A model generated the notes under the pieces. That model had not been told where the DNA came from. It saw only the letters and a program-made list of their open reading frames with translations, and made no database searches. From Paguma larvata (lineage: Eukaryota; Chordata; Mammalia; Carnivora; Viverridae): a stretch of DNA of 64,000 nt. Location: positions 38,171,030 through 38,235,029 of the forward strand of contig CM057841.1 in NCBI GenBank assembly GCA_030068075.1, written 5' to 3'. A program made the translations under genes and the position numbers. This document shows, in pieces, positions 9,324 to 20,430 of the stretch (position 1 is the stretch's first letter; each line of letters begins with the position of its first letter).

Positions 9324-10218
9324 ATGACGACACGGAAGAACTCCCCTCAAAAGACTGTACAGGAAATAGTGACAAAACAAGAAATGATGAAAGCAGACAT
9401 AAGCAACTTAACAGAACAAGAATATAGAATGATAAACATAAAAATACTCGCTGGCATTGAAAAAAGCATAGAAGAAAGCAGGGGGACCCTAGAGGAAGAG
9501 ATAAAGGTCCTAAAAAACGGACAAGAGGAATTTAAAAAAATGCTTTAAATGAGGGGCAAAACAAATTGGAGGCGGCCACAGCGTGGAATGAAGAGGCAGA
9601 AGAGAGAATAGGGGAATTAGAAGATAAAATTATGGAAAAGGAGGAATCAGAGAAAAAGAAGAGAAACTGATTCAGGAACAGGAAAGGAGAATTGGAGAGC
9701 TGAGCGATGCAATCAAATGGAATAATATCCATATTATAGGAATTCCAAATGAAGAAGAGAGAGAAAAAGGAGTCAAAGGGGTACTTGAACGAATCATCAC
9801 TGAGAACTTCCCCAACATGAAGAAGGAAATGGGCATTGAAGTCCAAGAGGCACAGAGAACTCCCGTCAGATGTAACCCAAATAGACCCTCAATACGACAA
9901 ATCACAGTGAAGCTGGGAAAACACAAATATAAAGAAAGAGTTCTGAAAGCAGCTAGGAATAAACAGGCCTTGACTTACAAAGGCAGACACATTAGGGTAG
10001 TAGCGGACTTATCCACAGAAATTTGGCAAGCCAGGAAGGAATGGCAGGAAATCTTCAATGTGATAAACAGGAAGGATATGCAGCCAAGAACCCTATACCT
10101 GGCCAGCCTGTCATTCAAAATGGATGGAGAGATAAAGGTCTTCCCAAACAAACAAAAACTGAAGGAATACATCACAAATAAACCAATCTTACAAGAGATC
10201 CTGAGGGGGACTGTATGA
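9324..10218 (+). pseudogene. LINE-1 ORF1 (ORF1p RNA-binding chaperone), frameshifted
   Basis: ORF1p normally forms a coiled-coil trimer, binds LINE-1 RNA and acts as a nucleic-acid chaperone. The ATG at 9324 opens a 74-codon lysine/glutamate-rich N-terminal part that stops at 9546-9548. Coding then continues in another frame to about 9660, and from there in the original frame or one continuous with it. The RNA-recognition domain begins near 9700 (NNIHIIGIPNEE) and the C-terminal domain ends with KPILQEILRGTV at the TGA, 10216-10218. The span of about 298 codons is near the usual ORF1p length. At least two indels (about 9543-9550 and about 9655-9662) break it, so no full protein can be made. 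Confidence 0.93.
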
Positions 10219-10265
10219 AGGAAAGGTCACAAGGAACACAGAGCACCAGAGACATCCTTACAAGC

Positions 10266-13200
10266 ATGAAACCTACAGATAGCACCGTGACTCTAAAACC
10301 ATATTTTTCAATATTATCACTGAATGTAAATGGACTAAATGCTCCAATAAAAAGATATAGGGTAACAGAATGGATTAAAAAACAAGACCCATCTATCTGC
10401 TGTCTTCAAGAGACCCATTTTAGACCTGAGGACACCTTCAGATTGAAAGTGAGGGATGGAGAACTATCTACCATGCTACGGGAACTCAGAAGAAAGCTGG
10501 AGTAGCCACACTTATATCGGACAAACTGGACTTTAAAGTAAAAGATGTAATAAGAGATGAAGAAGGGCGTTATATAATAATCACAGGGACTATCCAACAG
10601 GAAGAGCTAACAATTATAAATATGTGCCGAATTTTGGGGCACCCGAATTTGTCAAGCAACTAATTACAAACGTAAGCAATCTTATTAATAAAAATGTTCT
10701 AGGTGCAGGGAAACTTAATACCCCACTCACAGCGCTGGGTAGATCCACTAAACAAAAAATCACCATAGAAACAATGGACCTGAATGACACGTTGGAACAG
10801 ATGGGCCTGACAGATATCTTCAGGGCCCTTCATCCAGAAGCAAAGGAATTTACATTCTTCCCAAATGCGCATGGTACATTTTCCAAGATAGACCATATTT
10901 TGGGGCACAAGGAAGCGCTGAATAAGTATAAAAAAATTGAGATCATACCATGCACAATTTCAGATCACAATGCTTTGAAACTTGAAATCAACCACAGGAA
11001 GAAGTCTGGGAAACTCCCACAAACATGGAGGCTAAAGAACAGCCTACTAAAAGACGAATGGGTCAACCAAGCAATCAGAGAAGAAATTTAAAAATACATG
11101 AAAACAAATGAAAATGAAAATACAACAATCCAAAAGCTTTGGAATACGGCAAAGGCAGTCCTGAGAGGGAAATATGTTGTAATCCAGGCCTATCTTAAGA
11201 AATAAGAAAATCAATAACACAAATTCTAACAGCACACCTAAAGGAACTAGAAGCAGAACAGCTAAGACAACCCAAATTCAGCAGAAAGAGAGAAATAACG
11301 AAGATTAGGGCACAAATTAATCATATGGAAACAGAAAAAGCAGTGGAACAGATCAATGAAACCAAGAATTGGTTCTTTGAAAAAATAAACAAAATTGATA
11401 AACCTCTAGCCAGGCTCCTCAAAAAGAAAAGAGAGAGAACCCAAATCAATAAAATCATGAATGGAAATGGAGTGATTACAACCAATCTCTCAAAAATACA
11501 AGCAATCATCAGAGAATATTATGAAAGACTATATGCCATCAAATTGAACAACCAGGAAGAAATAGACAAATTCCTAAACAGTCACACATTACTAAAACTC
11601 AAACAGGAAGAAATGGAAAACTTGAACAGACCCATAACTAGTGAAGAAATTGAATCAGTTATCAAAAATCTCCCAGCAAATAAAAGTCCAGGGCCAGATG
11701 GCTTCCCTGGGGAATTTTATCAGACATTTAAAACAGAGTTAATACCTATCCTCCTCAAGCTGTTTCAAAAAACTGAGATGGAAGGAAAACTCCCGGACTC
11801 ATTCTATGAAGCCAGCATCACTTTGACTCCCAAACCAGATAGAGACCCAGCAAAAAAAAGAGAACTACAGGCCGATATCCTTGATGAACATGGATGCAAA
11901 AATTCTTAACAAGATATTAGCAAATAGAATCCAACAGCATATAAAAAGAATTATCCACCACGATCAAGTAGGATTCATTCCTGAGTTGGAGGGATGGTTC
12001 AACATTCACAAATCAATCAACATGATACATCACATTAACAAAAGAAAAGATAAGAACCATACAATCCTGTCAATTGATGCAGAGAAAGCATTTGACAAAA
12101 TACAGCATCCCTTCTTTATAAAAACTCTCAAGAAAGTCAGGATAGAAGGAACATACTTAGGCATCATAAAAGCCATTTATGAAAATATCACCCTCAATGG
12201 GGAAAAACTGAGAGCCTTCCCCCTGAGATCAGGAACCTGACAGGGATGTCCACTCTCACCACTGCTATTTAACATAGTGTTAGAGGTCCTAGCATCAGCA
12301 ATCAGATAAGAAAGCAAAATAAAAGGCATCAGCATAGGCAAGGAGGAAGTCAAACTTTCACTTTTTGCAGACGACATGATACTTTACATGGAAACCCAAC
12401 AGAATCCACCAAAAGCCTACTAGAACTGATCCACGAATTTGGCAAAGTTGCAGGATACGAAATCAACATACAGAAATCGGTTGCATTCCTTTACACCAAC
12501 AATGAAGCAATAGAAAGAGAAATTAAAAAAGCGAATCCCATTCATAATTGCACCAAAAACCATAAAATACCTAGGAATAAACCTAACCAAAGATGTAAAA
12601 GATCTCTACACTGAAAACTATAAAAAACTTATGAAGTAAATTGAGGAAGACATAAGGAAATGGAAAAACATCCCATGCTCATGATTTGGAAGAATAAATA
12701 TCGTTAAAATGTCAAAACTACCCAAAGCAATCAACACATTCAATGCAATCCCAACCAAAATTGCACCAGCATTCTTCTCAAAGCTAGAGCAAACAATCCT
12801 AAAATTTGTATGGAACCACAAAAGACCCCGAATAGCCAAAGTAATTCTGAATAATAAAACCAAAGTGGGAGGCATCACAATCCCAGATTTTAACCTCTAC
12901 TTCAAAGCAGTAGTCATCAAGACAGCATGAACCGACACATAGACCAATGGAATAGAATAGAGAACCCAGAAATAGACCCACAAGCATATGGCCAACTAAT
13001 CTTTGACAAAGCAGGAAAAAGTATCCAATGGAAAAAAGACAGCCTCTTTAACAAATGGTGCTGGGAGACCTGGACAGCAACATGCAGGAGAATGAAACTA
13101 GACCACTTTCTTTCACCACTCACACACACACACATGAAAAACTCAACATGGACGAAGGACCTGAATGTGAGACAGGAAACCATCAAAATCCTAGAGGAGA

Positions 13201-14056
13201 AAGCAGGAAAAACCTTTATGACCTGAGCTGCAGCAATTTCCTATGTGACACATCTCCAAAGGCGAGGGAATTAAAAGCAAAAATGAACTATTGGGACCTC
13301 TTCAAGATAAAAAGCTTCCTCACGGCAAAAGAAACAACCAACAAAGCTAATAGACAACCGATGGAATGGGAAAGGATAATTGCAAATAACATATCAGATA
13401 AAGGACTAGTATCTAAAATCCATAAAGAACTTACCAAACTCCACACCTGAAAAACGAATAGTCCAGTGAAGAAATGGGCGGAAGATATGAATAGACACTT
13501 CTCCAAAGATGACATACAGATGATCAACAGACACATGAAACGATGCTCAGTGTCACTCATCATCAGGGAAATACAAATCAAAACCACACTGAGATACCAC
13601 ACAAGACAGAGTGGCTAAATTGAACAAGAAACTATAGATGCTGGCAAGGATGTGGAGAAGCAGGCACCCTCCTACACTGTTGGTGGGAATGAAAACTAGT
13701 GCAGCCGCTCTGGAAAACAGTGTGGAGGTTCCTCAGAAAAATGAAAATAGCACTGCTAGGAATCTAACCAAGAGACAGAATCTAACCAGCAGTGCTGATG
13801 CATAGGGGCACGTGTACTCCAATGTTCATAGCAGCACTTTTGACAATAGCCAAATCATGGAAAGAGACCAAGTGCCCATGTCAACTGACGAATGGATAAA
13901 GAAGATGTGGTACATATATACAATGGACTACTACGTGGCAATGAGAAAAAAATGAAATCTGGCCATGTGTAGCAACATGGATGGAACTGGACAGTATTAT
14001 GTTAAGTGAAATAAGGCAGTCAGAAAAAGACAGATACCATATGTTTCCACGCATAG
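10266..14056 (+). pseudogene. LINE-1 ORF2 (endonuclease / reverse transcriptase), multiply broken
   Basis: ORF2p nicks target DNA and reverse-transcribes RNA from the nick. Its start at 10266 lies 47 bp after the ORF1 stop. The apurinic-type endonuclease domain spans about 10300-10990: SLNVNGLNAP, CLQETHF, SKIDHILG and ISDHNAL are recognisable, but the GDFN catalytic block reads GAGKLN (about 10702-10719). The reverse transcriptase spans about 11670-12560, with [24 protein letters not shown] (motif A) and [11 protein letters not shown] (catalytic motif C, about 12357-12390). The C-terminal region ends ..DTICFHA before the TAG at 14054-14056. Breaks seen include a frameshift near 10490, one near 10625, TAA at 11089, many stops at 11190-11320, a frameshift near 11865, TGA at 12238, TAA at 12307 and several after 12630. 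The span of about 1,260 codons matches the family. Confidence 0.95.
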
Positions 14057-14320
14057 GTGGATTTTGAGAGACTTAGCCAAAACCATGGGGGAGGGGAAGA
14101 GGGGAAAAGAAAAAAAGACACAGAGAGTGAGGGAGACAAAACAAAAGAGACTCTCAAAGACTAGGAACAAACTGAGTTTGAGGGGGGTGTGGGAGGGGGG
14201 AGAGTGGGTGATGGGCATTGAAGAGGGCACTTGTTGGGATGAACACTGGGTGTTATATGGAAACCAATTTGAAAATAAATTATTTAAATTAAAAAGTTGC
14301 TAAAAAAAGAAGAAAAAAAA
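14057..14320 (+). other. LINE-1 3' UTR with G-rich tract and A-rich tail
   Basis: After the ORF2 stop, a short purine-rich UTR holds GGGGGGTGTGGGAGGGGGG at 14182-14200, continuing to GGG at 14206-14208. This fits the G3+N1-7 pattern of an intramolecular G-quadruplex, a known property of mammalian LINE-1 3' UTRs. AATAAA at 14274-14279 is a candidate poly(A) signal; the tail (..GAAGAAAAAAAA) directly abuts the right target duplication. The 79-codon frame here is not a gene. Confidence 0.85.
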
Positions 14321-14340
14321 TAGAAGATTGGAAATTTCAG

Positions 14341-15000
14341 TACCATCCTCCAACCTTCTGGGAAAGGAGAGGGGTTAAACATTGAATTCAACTAATGAAC
14401 AGTGGTTTAATCAATCATGCCTTTGTAATGAAACCTCCATAAAAACTTAAAAGGACTGTGCTTGGGAGCTTCTGGGTTGTAGAATACATGATCTGTGGAG
14501 AATGGTGCCTGGAGAAGACATGGCAGCTCTGTGGACCTTCCCCACACCTTGCCCTATATGACACCTCCATCTGGCTCTTGCTGAGTTATATCTTCTTCAA
14601 ATAAAGCAGTAGTCAGTAAAATGTTTCACTGAGTTCTGTGAGCTGCTCTAGCAAATTAATCCAACTGAGGAAGGGGGTCATGGGAACCTCTGATAGCCAG
14701 TTGGTCAGAAGTACAGGTAATAACCAGAACTTTCATTGCATCCTGAGTTAGAGAGGGCTATTGAAACTGCCAATTTGTAGCTAATAGGTCAGAAATGTAG
14801 GTGACACTCTGGGCTCGCAAATAACATCTGGAGTAGGGTTGAGGGCAGCCTTGTGGAACTGAGCTTTTAACCTGTGGGATCTGATGCTGTCTCCAGATAC
14901 AGTGTGTGAAAATTGAGGTGAATTCTCAAACACATTTCTGGAGTCTGAGAACTGCTTGATGGTGTGTGAGGAAGTCCCCCCTCTCACAGTGGAATTAGGT
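14341..15000 (+). repeat. Right part of the older interspersed repeat split by the LINE-1
   Basis: Contiguous before insertion with the block ending at 7798. Recognisable strings include AATCAATCATGCCTTTGTAA, GAAACCTCCATAAAAACTTA, TTGCCCTATATGACACCTCC, GAGTTCTGTGAGCTGCTCTA and TTTAACCTGTGGGATCTGAT. I recall these as parts of a widespread old mammalian repeat with an LTR-like layout, including a polyadenylation-like AAATAAAG near 14599. I cannot name the family with confidence. The 68-codon minus frame at 14781-14987 lies inside it. Confidence 0.6.
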
Positions 15001-15009
15001 CCAGGAACC

Positions 15010-16030
15010 TAAAAATCATAGTAGAATACAATGTTTCAGCTATGAACAACTCAATCTCTTTTCCTAACATACACACATACACACACACACTACAAAATAT
15101 ATCCCTAGCTCCTCAGGGGAAGGAAACATACCTGATTACCCTGCATAACCAATATAACCCTGTATAGTCCTAGAACTGTCACCTATGAGGCACACATTCA
15201 ATGTGTGTGGGTTAAATAAATAAATGGCTTCCTTGAATTACCATGTTTTACATTATAATAGGTACATTAAAAACTATATCTGGCCAGTTTTTATCATGAG
15301 TCAACATACTGATTGGCATGTAAAGTATATCCATGGAATTATGGTGGATAGACAAATGAAAGGCTAAAAAGCCTCATCTTCAAATACTTTCTGTCCTTTC
15401 AGAAGATCTTTGAAGTAGGGTGTAATCCCCCTCCTCCCAACACACTCCAGACGCATATTCTCAGAAAGCTCTGTGGGAGAAATAAAAGTTATAAACTAGC
15501 TTAAAAAGTACCAACATGAAGTGTGTTAGCTGTTGCTATCTCTTAAGGGTCAAAGTCCATTTACATTAACTTCCAAAGTCCACATACTACTTGAATTCTA
15601 GTATGAAAACCTCTGTAAATTACAGATGATAACAACAACAGCTTTGGAGTTCTGTTGTAGAGGTTAAGAGAGATAACTCATACAAAGGACTTTAAGAACT
15701 CTCTGAGATTTTGGAGATGGGGCTATAAGACTCACATAAAGGATATGACATTTACATTATACTTAATAGGGGTCAGATTTTGTTGTAATATGGGGCTCCC
15801 TCTTGAAAATGTCTGCCAAGCTCAAAAAGTAGGAACAATTGCCTTCTGTGTTCCTTTTATATTTTTCTTACTCTCCACTTTAATTTTGTGAACCAGTTGG
15901 TGTGGACAGATGGGCCCATTTATCATCCTTGCAAATCGACACCATTAAGCGTATAAGTGTTTCTTGGGTCTAGCGTGAGAGATGAGAGAATCGGGTTTGA
16001 TATATATATTTTAAAAGACCGCTTATGGCA
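15010..16030. other. No recognised gene
   Basis: About 1 kb of unassigned DNA. A short AC-rich run (ACACACATACACACACACAC) lies at 15071-15090. I find no RNA gene, no supported open frame and no interspersed repeat I can name. Confidence 0.45.
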
Positions 16031-16034
16031 GTTT

Positions 16035-16862
16035 AAAATGGCTATTACATTCTAACATTTCCAAAACATAAAAAATTAAAAACGCAAGCATCGGAGGATG
16101 TGGAGAAAAGGGAACCCTCATGCACTATTGGTGAGAATGTAAATTGGGGAAGCCACGATGGAAAGCAGGGTGGAGGTTCCTCAAAAAATTAAAAAAATAG
16201 ACATACGATGCAATCCAGTAATTCTGCTTATAGATATGTACCCAAAGAAAACTAAAACACTAATTTGAAAAGACATTTGCATCCCTATGTGCATCACACA
16301 TTACTGACAATTGTCAAGTGCTAAATGGCCATTGATGGATGAATGGATAAAAAACATCCGGTATATATACACAATGATTGCTTAGTCACAAAAAAGAATG
16401 AAATCTTACCTTTCATACCACCATGGATGAACTCAGAGGGCATTACGCTAAGTCAGTCAGAAACAGAAAGACAAATACCGTATGATTTCACTTAAATGTT
16501 GTACCGAAAACAAAACCAAAACAAAATTAAAAAAAAATGAAGAATCACAAAACAGAAATAGATTCATAAATACAGAGGTGGTTGCCAAAGGGGAGGTTGG
16601 TGGAGAGGATGGGTGAAACAGGTGAAGGTGATTAAGGGGTACAAAGTGCCATTCATAAAATTAAAAAAGTCACAAAGATGACAAATAGAACATCAGGGAA
16701 TATAGTCAATAATACTGTAATAACAGTGTGATGACAGATGGTGACTACATTTACCATGCTGCGTATTTTATAATGTATATAACTGTCAAATCACTGTTAT
16801 ATACCTGAAACTGATATAGTATTGTATGTCAACTATACTTCAATTACAAAAAAAAAAAAAAA
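16035..16862 (+). mobile_element. Old 5'-truncated LINE-1 (L1M-type 3' end)
   Basis: The decayed ORF2 C-terminus and 3' UTR are readable: GAGGATGTGGAGAAAAGGGA, GGTGAGAATGTAAATTGGGG, AATGGCCATTGATGGATGAA, then GAATATAGTCAATAATACTG and an A-run at 16849-16862. Multiple substitutions abolish coding. Closely related in layout to the copy at 27436-27995. Confidence 0.85.
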
Positions 16863-17205
16863 GTTAAATTCCGGGAATATAAAGAACAGCATGGTGACTA
16901 TAGTTAACAATACTTCATTGTATACAAAAGTTGCCAAGAGAATAGATTTTAAAAGTTCTCATCATGGTGCACCTGGGTGGCTCTGTCAGTTAAGCATTTG
17001 ATTCGTGATCTCAATTCAGGTCATGATCTCACAGTCATGAGTTTGAGCCCCACATTTGGCTCTAGGCTGAAGGCTCAGAGCCTGCTTGGGATTCTGTCTC
17101 TCCTTCTCTCTGCCCCTTCCCTGCTTGTGCTCTTTCTCTTTCTCAAAATTAGTAAGTAAACTTAAAAAAAAAGTTCTCATCACAAGGCAAAAAAAAAAAA
17201 TTTAT
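16863..17205 (+). mobile_element. Old LINE-1 3'-UTR fragment interrupted by a SINE
   Basis: GGTGACTATAGTTAACAATA and AAAAGTTCTCATCACAAGGC are L1MA-like 3'-UTR strings, on either side of the CAN-SINE at 16965-17168. An A-run at about 17191-17201 ends the element. It lies directly after the A-tail of the preceding LINE-1, so two separate 3' ends are in tandem. Confidence 0.75.
16965..17168 (+). mobile_element. CAN-SINE inside a LINE-1 3' end
   Basis: Head TGGTGCACCTGGGTGGCTCT and TC-rich middle. It is flanked by a perfect 14-bp duplication, AAAAGTTCTCATCA, at 16951-16964 and 17169-17182, which proves insertion into the LINE-1 fragment. The core carries its own change, ATTCGTGATCTCAATTCAGG before TCATGATCTC. 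Confidence 0.94.
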
Positions 17206-17498
17206 AAGTACTTGAGGAAGGGAATGTTAATCAACTTACTGCAGTAATCAAAAAGGAAGAGAGAGAGATCATGCATGTGTGTACCAATGAAGGGCAGGTA
17301 AAACCATGGAAAGAGAAAAATTGCAACATAGCAGTACACATATATTAATATCTTTTCTCATGTCTGCGCACCATACTATTACTTAGTTTGGCTAATGTGC
17401 CATCCTATGTTTTGAAAGAAAAGCAAGAATAGATGACTAACTGGTATACATGTAACTGGGTAACCTCCCTAGCCTTGCTGCTAAATAGAGTACATATG

Positions 17499-17509
17499 CA
17501 CACACACAT

Positions 17510-17542
<33 letters not shown>
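17499..17542. repeat. (CA)n microsatellite
   Basis: CACACACATG interruption and then about 14 uninterrupted CA units. The minus frame of 73 codons across it encodes a CVCVCV run and is an artefact. Likely length-polymorphic. Confidence 0.95.
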
Positions 17543-17543
<1 letters not shown>

Positions 17544-17699
17544 CCTGGTTGCCAGTACTTAGTATTTTATCAGATAACACATAAAACCTCCTTATATGAC
17601 TAAGAACACATTGGTCTATCCCTTCCAGGTATGCCTCCATGACAAGCCTTCCAGACATAGAGTAAACACTCTTGTTTTTATTGTATCTTCCTTCTAATT

Positions 17700-17835
17700 G
17701 AGCTCAGTACCCTCAAACAAGTCACTTAGCTTCTTGAAGCCTCAATGTCCTTTATCCACAAAATGGGGGTTGGGATCTTGTCCTTCTCCAGGAGTGATTT
17801 CAAGGAGCAAAGCACTTTTGGTATTACATATATGA
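17700..17835 (+). repeat. MIR fragment
   Basis: The order AACAAGTCACTTAGCTTCTT, GAAGCCTCAATGTCCTTTAT, CCACAAAATGGGGGTTGGGA follows the MIR core (caagttacttaacctctctgtgcctcagtttcctcatctgtaaaatgggga). Confidence 0.75.
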
Positions 17836-18640
17836 TAGTACTATTCTAGAACTCAGAAGTATTACTGTGCAGAAGTATAGTCTCTTCTCAAATTTTCTTA
17901 AATTTTGATGCATCTGGGTGGCAATATTCTGAATATTTGACACCAATACTGTGATTTTTGTTTAAACAAGTTAAAAAAAACAGGGCTACCTGCTGCCATT
18001 TCAATCAAGTTAAAATTATTATTCATGATAGTTATAATACATAGCATATGTATTATGCTGTCATATATAACATTTCAGAGTTAAGCATGAGGATTAAGTA
18101 AGCAAAAGCCTGGGACCTTTCATGTCAGAGTGAAAAGAAGGTCATACTGGGTTTCTTGAATGCCAGCTGACTGAAAGATCTTAGATAAGACTCAGAATTT
18201 ATCTGAACCAGAAGTTCCTGATATAATCCATTAACCAAGGGCCATGCCAGTGACCATGACATATAAAAAGCAGAGATGTCATGTTTGAGAAAAATAAAGC
18301 TAGCTAAATTCTATCACCTGTTCTTTTCTATTCCATTAACTCAATTTGGCATATGCAGCCCTGTCAGCTGCAGAAGATTGCCAAGTGTACCTGCACATGG
18401 CCTTGGGAATTTCTCCAGGTGATTTGCTTTCCAATTTCAGACCCGTGTTCTCTGATACTTCAGTGCATTGTTCACAGCCATTTCCTGATAGCTGTGTGCA
18501 CGAAATCCCAGAACTCCATCCCAGCAGAGTGGGATTGCTAGGTCCCAAGCCAAATCATTAAAAAATGATGACAGTGCATTTAGTTGTCCATTCAACTTAT
18601 GGGCCATTATTTTCTTCTGTACTAAGAATACTGTTGATGG
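17836..18640. other. No recognised gene
   Basis: About 800 bp. Frames of 62-72 codons between 18336 and 18655 lie on both strands and overlap, and show no known domain. I see nothing else to annotate. Confidence 0.4.
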
Positions 18641-18644
18641 GAAG

Positions 18645-18835
18645 TAATTTAGCATGAAAGTTCTATGTTCAAATTCTGATCCTATTGCTTACTATGTGTA
18701 CAACTCTCTTCATCTATTAAATGGAAATATAAAACCTCATAAGACTGTTTGGAATAAGAACAGAATTGAAATAAGGTGAACACAAACACACACAGTTCCT
18801 TGTACAGGTAATAATAGCAATAATAGTTTACTTTA
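18645..18835 (+). repeat. MIR fragment
   Basis: GTTCAAATTCTGATCCTATT, then TTCATCTATTAAATGGAAAT and CCTCATAAGACTGTTTGGAA keep MIR order (gttcgaatcccggctc .. tcatctgtaaaatgggga .. ctcatagggttgttgtgagg). Confidence 0.65.
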
Positions 18836-18984
18836 TGAAATATTTCTTTCTACCCTCATAGGATGTTATTATACATTTGGCACCTTAGAATATCATCTTT
18901 ATTCAGGAGATTTTCAAATTCCCTTTTTAATGCAAGTTAATGCAGTAGTTTCTAAGAAAAAAAACTAATATTTATGAGAATTGT

Positions 18985-19118
18985 GTATAAAAAATGCATA
19001 TCACCTTATTATTTTTATAGCAACTTTGGGTTATAAATCTTACTTATTTCCATTTTCCAGATGAGGATATAGATATGAATAAGGCACTCAAGATCATAAA
19101 ATTAGAAATATAACTAGA
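18985..19118 (-). repeat. MIR fragment
   Basis: CATTTTCCAGATGAGGATAT followed by a decayed lead-in to AAGGCACTCAAGATCATAAA matches the complement of the MIR core (cccattttacagatgaggaaactgagg .. aggtcacacagc). Diverged. Confidence 0.6.
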
Positions 19119-19273
19119 ATAACAATAGCATCAGCAGCAACAATAACAATCATAAAAATAGCAACAACAACAAACATTTGGTGTGCGTAGTCCCAGATCT
19201 CTTGCTGAAATCTTTATGCGCATTGTCTGATTGTGTAGTTGTTTCCTGACAAGAACAAAAATAATGTTTAGAG

Positions 19274-19453
19274 TAGTGGTGTTCAACCCTGGCTTGCATA
19301 TTAGAATTACTGTGGGAACAGTAAAAGAATATTGATACTCTGTGCCCGTCTCCAGAGATCATGACTTAATTGGTCTACAGTGGGGCCCAGATATTGGTAT
19401 TTATTTTAAAGCTCCCCAGATGGGATTCCAATGTACAGTCAGCATAGAAAACT
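19274..19453 (+). mobile_element. MER5-group hAT-Charlie relic
   Basis: GTTCAACCCTGGCTTGCATA, TTAGAATTACTGTGGGAACA, ATTGGTCTACAGTGGGGCCC and AAAGCTCCCCAGATGGGATT keep the order of the MER5-type non-autonomous hAT elements (terminal inverted repeats CAGTGGTTCTCAA..). Length about 180 bp, as expected. Confidence 0.75.
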
Positions 19454-20205
19454 TCTGCCTCAGAGAGTTTAAGGAACCTGTTGAAAATTTTTCAAATGCA
19501 TTTTGAACTGGAACCGTTCTCCATACTTACCACTTATAAACTCTTAAACTCTCTGTGATTCTAACTCCTTCTCCTCTTCACTGCACCAGCTGCTGTCCCT
19601 TCTTTCTCAAGCACATATTGTCTTGGCTTTACTACAGACTTTGGCTTCACACTGAATTCTTTTAACACCTGTTTCCATTCTCTCCCTCCCCATTAGGCAC
19701 AGAGAGGGAAGGGAGTATTTGTAAGTTTTAGTGGAGTTATTAGCACCTCCTTATCAGACCATAGCTCACACTTCCTTGCCTATAATATGTCTTTTGCTCC
19801 TCAACTATAGGGTGCTCGTCTTATATGGAAGCTGGCTGGGAAGAACCAGAGGAGTGGCAAAACATAAGCATGATGTTAATGACCACAGCTATTATTAAGC
19901 TGACTACTTCTGGAACCCCTACACTTCCTAGCCCGTAGTACTGGGTAGAGCAGAGTTACAACTGGAGGCTTTTCTGTCTAAAAGACGGCCAATAAGATCA
20001 CCTACATCAGAATTACCTGAAGGTGAGAAGTGTTGAAAGTGTAAATTTCTAGGATGAACTCATGTCTTTAAAATCAGAATTCCTGATGGAATCTTATATT
20101 AATACAATCTTGAGAGAATACTGATAAATACAAAAAGTTGATAAACTTTTCTTTACACAGGGCCTGCATCTAACCTAGCTTGACAAATTAAAATTGATAG
20201 ACGAC
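19454..20205. other. No recognised gene
   Basis: About 750 bp of mixed composition. I see no repeat I can name and no supported frame. Confidence 0.4.
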
Positions 20206-20211
20206 ATATAT

Positions 20212-20430
20212 CAGAGATTCTCGACAGTGATGCAATGATATTTTTGGACTGGACAATTTTTGCCATGAGGGTCAATGGCTACTATGTGGGCCCTGTAGGA
20301 TGGTTTGCGGTGTCACTGACTTCTGCCCATTAAAGATTTAACAGCATCTCCTAATCATGACAATCAACATCTCTGGACATCCCCCAGAGGGGAAGGCAGA
20401 ATTGTTCACCATTCAGAGTCACCGAAAAAG
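20212..20430 (-). mobile_element. MER20 hAT-Charlie relic
   Basis: TTTTTGGACTGGACAATTTT, CCTGTAGGATGGTTTGCGGT, TTAACAGCATCTCCTAATCA and ACATCTCTGGACATCCCCCA follow the complement of the 219-bp MER20 element (tgggctggataattc .. gtaggatgtttagcagcatccctgg .. tgtctccagacattgccaaatgtcccc). MER20 copies have been reported as regulatory elements in endometrial cells of placental mammals. Whether this diverged copy has any activity is unknown. Confidence 0.75.

Larger units (their letters stand above)
7799..14320 (+). mobile_element. Full-length LINE-1 (L1), inactivated
   Basis: A 6.5-kb element bounded by a perfect 20-bp target-site duplication, TAGAAGATTGGAAATTTCAG, at 7779-7798 and 14321-14340. 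It starts with a G-rich LINE-1 5' end (GGGGAAGGGGCCAACATGGC), has a 1.5-kb 5' UTR, ORF1, a 47-bp spacer, ORF2, a G-rich 3' UTR and an A-rich tail. LINE-1 encodes an RNA-binding chaperone (ORF1p) and an endonuclease/reverse transcriptase (ORF2p) that copy its own RNA, and SINE RNAs, into the genome at TTTT/AA-like sites. Here the target strand read in reverse gives TTCT/AA, an accepted variant. Both ORFs contain several frameshifts and stops, so this copy cannot mobilise itself. Confidence 0.97.

Noticed and set aside
9324..14056. Intact, mobilisation-competent LINE-1
   Set aside because: Both ORFs contain several frameshifts and stop codons and the endonuclease catalytic block is changed.
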